Assembly (NCBI GenBank): GCA_903875445.1
Contig: CAIQWD010000059.1
Span: 1-64,000 of the forward strand
Length of the DNA stretch: 64,000 bases
Reading direction: 5' to 3'
Source of the DNA: an uncultured delta proteobacterium
GTDB lineage: Bacteria; Desulfobacterota; Desulfobulbia; Desulfobulbales; Desulfocapsaceae
The position numbers and the translations under genes are program-made. Position 1 is the first letter of the stretch, and each line of letters begins with the position of its first letter. Shown here piece after piece: positions 17,968-25,954 of this stretch. The notes under the pieces were generated by a model. The model searched no databases and was not told the DNA's origin. It saw only the letters and a program-made list of their open reading frames with translations.

Positions 17968-18677
17968 AACTCATCCTCCTCCCTGCCTGTTGTGTTCTGA
18001 TACCCTGCGTCGACCGGCAGGCCGGGCTGCCGGGCCGCCGCCACCGCCAGCTTATCGCAGCGCTCATTGCCTGCATTGCCGGCATGCCCCTTCAGCCAGT
18101 GTAAGCGGACATCGAGTGCCTCGACAAGTGCCAGCAGTCGCTGCCAAAGGTCAACGTTCAGCGCCTCCTCGCCATCAGCCTTGCGCCAGCCGTTATTCCG
18201 CCATTTCCGGGCCCAGCCCTTGGTTATGCCGTTTACCAGATAGCTGGAGTCGGAATACAGGTCGATCGGTGTCGGGCATTCCTCAAGACCTTCGAGGGCG
18301 ACAAGCGCCGCCATCATCTCCATGCGGTTATTGGTGGTCATCCGGAATCCGCCGCTCATCTCCCGCCCTTCTCCGTCTTCTTCGATAACAATGCCGTAGC
18401 CGCCGGGGCCGGGATTATTGATACAGCCACCGTCGGTAAAGACGACAATTGCTCCGGGCCGTTGTTCCGGGCCGACCTGCGCCGGACTTGGGCCGCTCTT
18501 GCAAGGCTCTTTTTTCTTGTAAAGGGGATTTTCGAGCCAGGCACTTGCCTCTTTCCGGTTGGGAAAACTCTGGTAACGCGCGCCGGCAAAGCCCTTGACC
18601 TGCGCTTCGGCAGACGGCCAGTCGGTAAAAATGCCGCACCGGCGGCCAACCGCCACTGCATAATATTTTGTTTTCAC
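17964..18677 (-). CDS. rnhA: Ribonuclease HI with N-terminal viroplasmin-type domain
   Basis: A 237-residue RNase H. The N-terminal 50 residues (YYAVAVGRRCGIF…FAGARYQSFPNRKEASAWL) are the RNase H1 hybrid-binding (caulimovirus viroplasmin) domain; the catalytic domain follows a linker at about 75. Active-site residues are visible in FTDGGC (Asp), NRMEMMAAL (Glu), YSDSSY (Asp) and ERCDKLA (Asp). It removes RNA from RNA-DNA hybrids. It starts with GTG and is translationally coupled to the flavoredoxin gene. Confidence 0.93.
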   Translation of the reverse strand: MKTKYYAVAVGRRCGIFTDWPSAEAQVKGFAGARYQSFPNRKEASAWLENPLYKKKEPCKSGPSPAQVGPEQRPGAIVVFTDGGCINNPGPGGYGIVIEEDGEGREMSGGFRMTTNNRMEMMAALVALEGLEECPTPIDLYSDSSYLVNGITKGWARKWRNNGWRKADGEEALNVDLWQRLLALVEALDVRLHWLKGHAGNAGNERCDKLAVAAARQPGLPVDAGYQNTTGREEDEF

Positions 18678-18707
18678 TCTTTTTTCCGATGTTCGTATGA
18701 AGGCCGA

Positions 18708-19643
18708 TCAGCGCTTTCGGTAGTAAACAATGCCGGTCACCTGATTGCCCCGAGCATTGTAAATGAGTTTATCAAAGCTCATCATATTGGCCATGGCAAT
18801 CCCCCGACCATGATTGTGGGTAGCCCTGGAAGGATCGACATGCAGATACTTCTCCCAGTTAAAGCCTTCACCTTCATCATGGACCAGAAGCGAGCAGCTT
18901 TCGCTGCTTTTTTCTAAGTAAACCGTCACCTTCCTGTCACGATACAGGGGATCGGCAAAGCGTTTGTCAACCTCTTCCTGCCAGTTGTTGGTTTGCACCA
19001 GCCGGCTTTTCAAGGCATAAGTGATCGCCAGGTTGCCATGCTCGACGGCATTGAGAAAAAGTTCGGAAATACCGGTAATGGCCAGATCGGGATTGGGGAA
19101 AAATTGGGCAAGGAAGGAGGCCAGCTTGTCCCCCTCCTCAAGGGTTTTAAAGATGCACTGCAGTGACCGCACCAGGGTAAGGCTTTCCCGACGCTGTTGA
19201 TCTTCATGTTCATCCTGACGAAACTTGCGGATCTTTTGCCGCGCTGAAGCGATGATCGACAAGAGAGTCTCGGGCACCAGCGGCTTGACCAGATAATAAA
19301 AAACCCCGGCCTCTATGCCCTCTTTTATCTCCTGCGGTCGCCCGGCCGCTGTCTGCATGATGATAGGAATGGCCCGCAGTTTTTCGTCGGCCCTGATTTT
19401 CGCACAGACTTCCAGGCCGTCCATCTCGGGCATGAGGCGATCAAGGAGGATGATATCAATGTTTTCGCCCCTGGCGGCAAGCACCGCCAGGGCATCCCGA
19501 CCGTTAACCGCCGTCAGAACCTGGTAATCTTCTCTTTCCAGCATAAACTGGATAAGCCGGAGTGAGGTGGGATTATCATCCACGGCCAGGATAGTGGCCT
19601 TTTCTGTCGGCAGAATCGTTTTAAATCGCACCCTTTCACCCAT
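18708..19643 (-). CDS. Receiver domain fused to RsbW-like ATPase domain
   Basis: A 311-residue cytoplasmic signalling protein. Residues 15-135 form a complete receiver (acidic DD pair, phospho-acceptor in LLDRLMPEMDG, lysine in LVKPL). After a coiled-coil linker, the C-terminal half is a HATPase_c_2 domain of the anti-sigma/RsbW type (N-box SELFLNAVEHG; glycine box HNHGRGIAMANM). Such fusions usually act as switchable serine kinases or anti-sigma factors in partner-switching pathways. No STAS antagonist or PP2C phosphatase gene is adjacent, so the partner must be elsewhere. Confidence 0.88.
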   Translation of the reverse strand: MGERVRFKTILPTEKATILAVDDNPTSLRLIQFMLEREDYQVLTAVNGRDALAVLAARGENIDIILLDRLMPEMDGLEVCAKIRADEKLRAIPIIMQTAAGRPQEIKEGIEAGVFYYLVKPLVPETLLSIIASARQKIRKFRQDEHEDQQRRESLTLVRSLQCIFKTLEEGDKLASFLAQFFPNPDLAITGISELFLNAVEHGNLAITYALKSRLVQTNNWQEEVDKRFADPLYRDRKVTVYLEKSSESCSLLVHDEGEGFNWEKYLHVDPSRATHNHGRGIAMANMMSFDKLIYNARGNQVTGIVYYRKR

Positions 19644-19648
19644 TTTGA

Positions 19649-19696
19649 CAAAAAAGAAGAGGCCGGATCACCCTCTCTCGGGGGCGATTCGGCCTC
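19649..19696 (-). terminator. Rho-independent terminator after yajC
   Basis: Read on the minus strand, GAGGCCG and CGGCCTC close a stem whose upper part also pairs (CCC/GGG), followed by TTCTTTTTT. It ends the tgt-yajC transcript before the receiver-ATPase gene. Confidence 0.8.
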
Positions 19697-19741
19697 TCTC
19701 GTTTCATCCGCCACCTGCAGAAATCAGCATCCTTTGATGCC

Positions 19742-20113
19742 TCAGCCCCCGACGCTCTTGGTCTCGCTCTTGGCCGGCACGGCACCCTCTTTCGTCAACG
19801 AACCGCCAATGGCATCACGGGACACCTTGACAACCACATCCTTGGCGATCTCAAGGGAGACAACGTTGTCGGCTATGCCGGTTATTACCCCGTGCAGTCC
19901 GCCCTTGGTGTACACCTTGTTGCCTTTTTTCAAATCGTTAAGAAAGGCCTGCTGCATTTTCGCCTGTTTCTGCTGCGGCCTGATGAGCAAGAAATAGAAA
20001 ACAACAAAGATAAGAACCAGAGGAAGAAACTGAGCCATACCTCCCAAGCCCCCTGTCAAGCCCGCCAAGCCCCCACCGGCAGCCGAATCGGCTGCGAAAG
20101 CAATTCCTGTCAT
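19742..20113 (-). CDS. yajC: Preprotein translocase subunit YajC
   Basis: A 123-residue YajC: one membrane helix (about 27-45, FLPLVLIFVVFYFLLIRPQQKQ), then the cytoplasmic domain with GNKVYTKGGLHGVITGI. It belongs to the SecDF-YajC holotranslocon. The frame is open upstream to 20230, but ATG at 20113 is preceded by GGAGGT and yields the normal length. It follows tgt by 61 bp, a conserved arrangement; secD is not seen here. Confidence 0.93.
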   Translation of the reverse strand: MTGIAFAADSAAGGGLAGLTGGLGGMAQFLPLVLIFVVFYFLLIRPQQKQAKMQQAFLNDLKKGNKVYTKGGLHGVITGIADNVVSLEIAKDVVVKVSRDAIGGSLTKEGAVPAKSETKSVGG

Positions 20114-20174
20114 GATAAAACCTCCAAAGATGAAACTGACATAGGTGAATATATAAAAACTTGGTGCAAAGTAA

Positions 20175-21302
<1,128 letters not shown>

Positions 21303-21515
21303 TCAATGCATGGTTGTCTTAACTTTTGCCCCTTGTCGCAGATCGACCTGCTCAAGAATCGACCGCGTAAGATCTATGTTGGGGGTAATATCATCAACGC
21401 TGAGAATTTTCAACCCAGGAAGATCCCGGGCTCGCAATTCGGTTGCCGGTTCTCCAAGGATATGGCCCAAGCGGATGGACAGTATGGTCAAGAAAAGCTT
21501 GCGGCACAGTGGCAC
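21303..21515 (-). CDS. Possible small protein upstream of tgt
   Basis: An open frame of 70 codons with GTG start and coding-like composition (LFLTILSIRLGHILGEPATELR…), ending 9 bp before tgt. I do not recognise it. In-frame codons continue about 18 codons upstream of the GTG to a TGA with no better start, and another frame upstream (MRVDGKVSAILQ) could join it if one frameshift is assumed, so the true N-terminus is unclear. It could be a short regulator or a remnant. Confidence 0.35.
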   Translation of the reverse strand: MPLCRKLFLTILSIRLGHILGEPATELRARDLPGLKILSVDDITPNIDLTRSILEQVDLRQGAKVKTTMH

Positions 21516-21591
21516 TGCCTCTCTTTTTGGTATATCATTGCAGAATAGCTGATACCTTCCCGTCGACTCTCACCCCTTAGCCTGATTGAAG

Positions 21592-22956
21592 ATGAAAACA
21601 ATTGTCATCATTGAAAATGAAGCGGTAGAACTGGAAGCCATGGTCAGTCTCTTCGAGCAGTGGCAGCAGGAGATCAACGTCCTCACGGCAAAGGAGGAAA
21701 AGGCGGCCATCAACATTCTGTCCCAGCATCATGTCGATCTGGTGGTTTGTGATCTGGCCCTGCCTAAGACCGATACTTTGTCGGGTTTTTCCCTCCTCAC
21801 CCATACCTTTCCCTATGTGCCCTGCATCGCCCTGTCGGCAGACCAAGGTACCTCGCCGGCGGAGGCGATCAGACGGGGGGCCAGTCACTGCCTGGAAAAG
21901 CCGATCGTGGCGGCGGAACTCCTGCAGCACGCCGCCGACCTTCTCGATACCGACACCAGCGGCACGGTCAAAGGCATCCCCATCCACAGTTTTCTGCAGA
22001 TGCTCGAAAGTGAGGAAAAAACCTGCACCCTGCAGGTAAATCACCAGAAAGATTCCGGGCTTCTCTATATTCAGAACGGCCTGCTTATCGGCGCCGAAAC
22101 CAAGAACTTTATCGGCGAGGAGGCAGCGCACCTCATTCTCTCCTGGCAGGAAACCGTCGTCCAGCTCCGTTACTTCAACGGACAGCGAAAGAGACAGATC
22201 AACAAACCCCTGCTGTCCATCATCATGGAGGCCTTTCGCCTGCGCAGCGAACAAGAAAAGGAACAGAAGGATGCCGCTCCCGCCAAGGATCACCAATTAC
22301 CCTTGAAACACCTCTCCACCCTGGGTAAACGCATCCCTTTGGAAATCGGTTCGCGGGTCAAACTGGAGTTTCCCCGCCTCGACAGCCGCTTTGAAAGCAC
22401 CATGGTCGGCATGCTGCAGGACCATTATCTCATCCTCACAAACCCTCAACCGCTGGCCGATATGGACCAACAGGTGCGCCTCGAACAGCGGGTCATCATC
22501 AAATATGTGCATAAGGGACGGGTATGGATGTTCAAGGCCCAGCTGCTGAAAACCGTCGAAGCGCCCTTCCGGCTGTTGTTTTTCGAATATCCGGTGGTCA
22601 TCCATTACCATGAGCTGCGCGAATCAAAAAGGAGTGAAATCTTTATTCCCTGTACCTTTCACCTGCCCGAGGTGCCGGAACTCTACGGCACCCTTATCGA
22701 TCTGAGCATGACCGGGGCACTTTGCCGGATCAGGCATAAGGCCGATCCCCTGCCGCGGATCGACATCACCGAAGACATCATGCTCCGTTGCCTGCTGCCG
22801 GGTATAAAAGAGGAACAAATACTCGGTGGGACCATCAAAAATCTGGCCATTGACACCAACGAAACGAGGATCGGCATTGAATTTGCGAATCTCCAGCCGC
22901 ACCTGGCCGACACCATCGGCAACTACCTCTACGCTCTTGATGGGCCAGCGGATTGA
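21592..22956 (+). CDS. REC-DUF4388-PilZ response regulator (c-di-GMP receptor)
   Basis: A 454-residue protein. The N-terminal receiver (1-120) keeps the phospho-acceptor (VVCDLALP) and lysine (CLEKP). A DUF4388 module follows (about 127-215, GIPIHSFLQMLESEEKTCTL). The C-terminal half is YcgR-like: a flagellar-brake-type N-PilZ domain (about 245-345) and a PilZ domain with the c-di-GMP motifs RESKR and DLSMTG. It should couple phosphorylation to c-di-GMP sensing, perhaps in motility or pili. ATG at 21592 is preferred over TTG two codons earlier; neither has a strong ribosome-binding site. Confidence 0.88.
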   Translation: MKTIVIIENEAVELEAMVSLFEQWQQEINVLTAKEEKAAINILSQHHVDLVVCDLALPKTDTLSGFSLLTHTFPYVPCIALSADQGTSPAEAIRRGASHCLEKPIVAAELLQHAADLLDTDTSGTVKGIPIHSFLQMLESEEKTCTLQVNHQKDSGLLYIQNGLLIGAETKNFIGEEAAHLILSWQETVVQLRYFNGQRKRQINKPLLSIIMEAFRLRSEQEKEQKDAAPAKDHQLPLKHLSTLGKRIPLEIGSRVKLEFPRLDSRFESTMVGMLQDHYLILTNPQPLADMDQQVRLEQRVIIKYVHKGRVWMFKAQLLKTVEAPFRLLFFEYPVVIHYHELRESKRSEIFIPCTFHLPEVPELYGTLIDLSMTGALCRIRHKADPLPRIDITEDIMLRCLLPGIKEEQILGGTIKNLAIDTNETRIGIEFANLQPHLADTIGNYLYALDGPAD

Positions 22957-23062
22957 GACCATTGGGGCTTGGCTCAAGATGTTGTTCAATCATGGTTGAT
23001 GTTGCGGGGCAACGATCTCCCGAACCGATGGCAGGGCGAAATCGATATCGTGAAACCCATCG

Positions 23063-23422
23063 GTGCGCAGTGTACTGATCCCTTGTTGCAAAAATCGACC
23101 CGAAAGACTAGGGTTGATTCAAGGCTTCGAGTTTACTCATGAACTTGGCTGGAATCTACTGAAGGACTATCTGGAACAGCAGGGAGTTTTCGGTGTCATC
23201 GGCTCAAAAGATGCGACGCGAGTCGCTTTTAAAAATGGCTCGATACGCGATGGCCAAACCTGGATGGAGATGATCAGGGCGCGTAACCTGACCTCGCATA
23301 CCTACAACACCAAAATCGCCGAAGACATCGTGCAGAATATCCTCGGGCGATTCTATCCGGCCTTTGCCGCAATGGCCCGGGACTTCACCATCCTCTACCA
23401 CCAACCTGAGCCGAATCTGTGA
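23063..23422 (+). CDS. HepT/HI0074-type nucleotidyltransferase partner (shortened)
   Basis: A 119-residue member of the HI0074/HepT-like (HEPN) family that forms toxin-antitoxin or regulatory pairs with MNT nucleotidyltransferases. The core GLIQGFEFTHELGWNLLKDYLE and the HEPN RNase-like motif RARNLTSHTY (Rx4-6H type) are clear. The first 16 residues from the GTG do not resemble the family, and I estimate about 25 N-terminal residues are lost or frameshifted. Its TGA overlaps the GTG of the partner gene (GTGA, 23419-23422). Confidence 0.7.
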   Translation: MRSVLIPCCKNRPERLGLIQGFEFTHELGWNLLKDYLEQQGVFGVIGSKDATRVAFKNGSIRDGQTWMEMIRARNLTSHTYNTKIAEDIVQNILGRFYPAFAAMARDFTILYHQPEPNL

Positions 23423-23739
23423 ACCACGGCCTCCCCTAAGAAACGGTAGAAAGGATTTGGGCGGTATTTGCCGGCTATCCGGTCATCGAAAAAACGACGT
23501 TGTACGGCTCTCGTGCCAAGGGCAATTTCAAACCCGGTTCCGATATTGACCTGACTCTGCACGGAGAAGCGCTTACTACCGGATTACTCGCGGAAGTCGC
23601 CGATTCGTTGGACGATTTATTGCTGCCCTATACCATTGACCTGTCGATTTTCACCACTCTGGAACACGATCAACTGCGCAACCATATAACACGGGTGGGG
23701 GTTGAGTTTTATAGAAAGCAAGGGAACGTTGTTGAATAG
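23419..23739 (+). pseudogene. MNT-type nucleotidyltransferase with premature stop
   Basis: Reading from the coupled GTG gives MNHGLP, then TAA at 23437-23439, then in the same frame ETVERIWAVFAGYP… and the full nucleotidyltransferase motif GSRAKGNFKPGSDIDL. Relatives have a charged residue at this point; a single GAA-to-TAA change would explain it. Without the stop the product would be about 106 residues, the normal length. Translation might restart at a later TTG (for example 23500, just before GSRAKG), but that would remove the first helix. The antitoxin/AMPylase partner is therefore probably broken. The 3' end runs into a REP-like repeat. Confidence 0.8.
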
Positions 23740-23764
23740 TTGACTAACCAACAATGTCCCCTTT
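23721..23764 (+). repeat. REP-like palindrome, copy 1
   Basis: GGAACGTTGTT and AACAATGTCCCC form an imperfect inverted repeat around AGTTGACTAACC. The same core (GGGACGTTGTT) recurs at 24821-24855 (inverted half), 25909, 47338 and 48841. It overlaps the end of the nucleotidyltransferase remnant. Confidence 0.7.
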
Positions 23765-23778
23765 GGACCTTTGGCCCC

Positions 23779-24201
23779 TTATTTCAAGAGCCATGGATTG
23801 ATGATGTCGAGGTTGTCAATTCCGTCGAAATCCGCTGTATTCCTCGTCACCACCGAACATGAATGGACGATGGCAATAGAGGCTATTTGCGCGTCTTCCA
23901 CACTGATCGGACGACCGGCGGCCAGGCGGCGGGAGACCAGCCGGGCGTAATGGATAGCCGCCTGTTCGTCGAACGGTAAACATCTGCCATCGAATTCCAA
24001 AAACATATCAAGAGCAGCGGCATACAGCGCGTTTCGGCGCTTTCCTTCCGGCAACAAGGCAATACCAAGCTCGATTTCTGCCCGTGTCACTGCGCTGATA
24101 GAGAGTTGATTCTCCGGTTGCGCATCCAGCCATTCGACAACGGCCTGACATGGCTCTGCCCGCATGAGTTCAGAAAGTACATTTGTATCAAGGAGGAACA
24201 T
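23779..24201 (-). CDS. PIN-domain toxin (VapC/FitB family)
   Basis: A 140-residue PIN ribonuclease. Acidic active-site residues are all present: LLDTNVLSE (D5), TRAEIELG (E), VEDAQIA (D) and NTADFDGI (D). FitB/VapC toxins cleave tRNA or other structured RNA and are held inactive by the antitoxin. The antitoxin gene ends 2 bp upstream, the normal operon order. It looks intact although the neighbouring accessory genes are broken. Confidence 0.92.
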   Translation of the reverse strand: MFLLDTNVLSELMRAEPCQAVVEWLDAQPENQLSISAVTRAEIELGIALLPEGKRRNALYAAALDMFLEFDGRCLPFDEQAAIHYARLVSRRLAAGRPISVEDAQIASIAIVHSCSVVTRNTADFDGIDNLDIINPWLLK

Positions 24202-24203
24202 TC

Positions 24204-24452
24204 TTATTCCTCAAACAGGTCAGACTTGTCGCGGGGAAGAGATCTCGGGGGTAAGGACAATTCGGTTACACCGATTGGCTGAAAATGCTTATGTATTTTG
24301 CTTCCCAGGCCTTTTCGAGATGATTTGGGTAAGAGATTTTTCCGAAGTATTCGCCGTACCTCTTCTTCCATTGAACAACCGTTGCGCGCAGCCGCAAGCC
24401 TGAGGCTGTTTTTCAGAGCTTCATCGATATTTCGTATTGTCATGGTGGCCAT
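24204..24452 (-). CDS. FitA-like ribbon-helix-helix antitoxin
   Basis: An 82-residue antitoxin. The N-terminal ribbon-helix-helix (MTIRNIDEALKNSLRLAAARNGCSMEEEVRRIL) binds operator DNA; the C-terminal tail would wrap the PIN toxin. This is the FitA/StbC type. It is the first gene of the pair and probably autorepresses through the tandem repeats just upstream (24518-24544). Confidence 0.88.
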   Translation of the reverse strand: MATMTIRNIDEALKNSLRLAAARNGCSMEEEVRRILRKNLLPKSSRKGLGSKIHKHFQPIGVTELSLPPRSLPRDKSDLFEE

Positions 24453-24517
24453 CAGCTGTTCTCCTCACCCTTCAACGGAAATCTTTTCTGATTTTCTAAG
24501 GGACAAAGCATTTGTGG

Positions 24518-24544
24518 TGCATTTGATGCATTCATTGCATTCAT
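24518..24544 (-). promoter_or_regulatory. Three tandem 9-bp units upstream of fitA-like gene
   Basis: TGCATTTGA, TGCATTCAT and TGCATTCAT follow one another exactly, then TGC again. They lie 66-92 bp before the antitoxin start, a plausible binding array for the ribbon-helix-helix protein. Confidence 0.4.
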
Positions 24545-24582
24545 TGCTTTCAATATAACCGTTTTTTCCAAAAGATGCAAAA

Positions 24583-24831
24583 TTGATCACTAACACAAAC
24601 GCTCGGGGCACCTTTCCCAGAACCGCTACCAATCGATTGCCTGCCAAGTTTAAAGAGCTTATCGATGCGAGGGCAGCTGTCTGTTACCTGGCAGTGAGGG
24701 AGTGTAATTTTAGTTGGGTAGCAGTTGCCGGAGCACTGAACATGACACGCTCGGGAGTGAGTGTCACGGTAAAGCGGGGAGGAGAGATAGTCAGCGGCGA
24801 TCCCGCTCTCAGTGGCAGGTTAATCGACTAA
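24583..24831 (+). pseudogene. C-terminal relic of a REP-associated (Y1/RAYT) transposase
   Basis: The last 60 or so codons (ARAAVCYLAVRECNFSWVAVAGALNMTRSGVSVTVKRGGEI) match what I know of the DnaA-C-like helix-turn-helix tail of IS200-like REP-associated transposases. The catalytic HUH part with HxH and tyrosine is absent, and no transposase sequence is found upstream. The relic ends directly at a half copy of the REP-like repeat, as expected of a decayed REP/RAYT element. Identification is by motif memory only. Confidence 0.6.
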
Positions 24832-24855
24832 TCAACAACGTCCCCTTTGTGGCCT
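24821..24855 (-). repeat. REP-like repeat, inverted half copy
   Basis: CGACTAATCAACAACGTCCC followed by CTTTG is the reverse complement of the GGGACGTTGTT arm seen in the other copies. It sits at the end of the transposase relic. Confidence 0.6.
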
Positions 24856-24870
24856 TACCGGCTGGCCCCT

Positions 24871-25881
24871 TTAAATTTTATAGCCTCTACCAGACAGGAG
24901 CTTATACGAAAGTCCGACCAGCTTGCGGTGCGACTGACCATTGTCTGGACCCAAAAAGGTATCACACCTTGCGCAGCCTGCCACATTCTGACGACCTGCC
25001 CTGTTAGCATCCCTTAACTCCCTGTAGGCTTTGCTGTTCCATGCATCTGCAAGAGACTGTGTTTGAAGGTCGCCAAGCGTGTATGTACCCAGGCGTCGTT
25101 ACAGCAAAGACTCAGCTTCCCGTCAGGACGAACAACCATCTGAAAAAACGGTAGCAGGCAGGATGCTTTTATAGCTGCCACATTCTTGCGGTTAGGGGCA
25201 TATCCTCCCCTCGAACTCAGCTCTTCGTCTTCGAGGCGCATGGGAAAAATCACTTTCTTGTCCGGAGTCTCAGCGCCTTTCCAGTATTCGTAGACTTCCA
25301 GAATATTGGAGTGCATGACAAGGCGGTTGTTGTAATTGTCTATGACCATGTTGTCCAGATAACGCATCAGGGAGCGGAACTTCTCAACAGTAAGAAGCGT
25401 CCCGTTTGTGTAGAGCTTGAGGTGCGCATGCCGGACAACCTCTCTGGCCATCCTGGCAAAATCTATAATCCTGCTGTCAAGCAAAGGCTCATTGTTTGAA
25501 AACAAGGACAAGGTCCCCCGGTAATCAACCTCCCTTAACTGCTCCAGCACAGAGAGGAACAGATCTTCACTCATTTTATTTAGGGGCCGAGGATCATTCT
25601 TTCTGTTGACAGGGCAGAAGGAGCAGTTGCCGTTGCAACGGTTGATCGTCTCTATCTCAATGAAACTGAATTGTGGAAAGGGGTCCCTGGCATACACTTC
25701 ACTTATGAGCATGTCGATGAGCGGCCTGACGCGGAGGTCCAGAAGTCTTGGGCCGATTGTGTTTCTCAGATGTTTTTTTGAGAAATCTCATGGCCCCGGT
25801 GCATATCTCTCTCTTTTGGAGCGTCCGGTAAAAAGCCTCCGCTATGTTCCTGAGTCTGTTTTGCGACCTTTGGCCTGTCAT
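24871..25881 (-). pseudogene. Radical SAM/SPASM protein gene with two frameshifts
   Basis: The intact core (25014-25712) has the radical SAM cluster motif CNGNCSFC, a typical barrel, and the SPASM start CLLPFFQ…LCCNDAW. The proper C-terminus (LGDLQTQSLADAWNSKAYREL… then CARC) lies in another frame, reached by restoring one base near 25075. The proper N-terminus (MTGQRSQNRLRNIAEAFYRT…) starts at 25881 behind AGGAAGG and joins the core if the run of seven A (25773-25779) is read as six. With both repairs the gene is exactly 337 codons. Either it is decaying or the assembly has indel errors. The substrate is unknown. REP-like repeats stand at both ends. Confidence 0.8.
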
Positions 25882-25908
25882 AACAAGTTCACCTTCCTGT
25901 GTAGAAAA

Positions 25909-25947
25909 CAAGGGGACGTTGTTGAATAGTTGACTAACTAACAATGA
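25909..25947 (+). repeat. REP-like repeat, copy 3
   Basis: Nearly identical to 23721-23758: AAGGGGACGTTGTTGAATAG then TTGACTAACTAACAATG. It lacks the final CCCC arm, because the sequence switches to that before the kinase gene at 25945. Confidence 0.7.
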
Positions 25948-25954
25948 AAATTGG

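Noticed and set aside
22980-23075. Minus-strand fragment reading TLRTDGFHDIDFALPSVREI then VAPQHQP-stop
   Set aside because: Protein-like but only about 27 codons with no start; perhaps a gene remnant that displaced the HepT N-terminus, too short to call.
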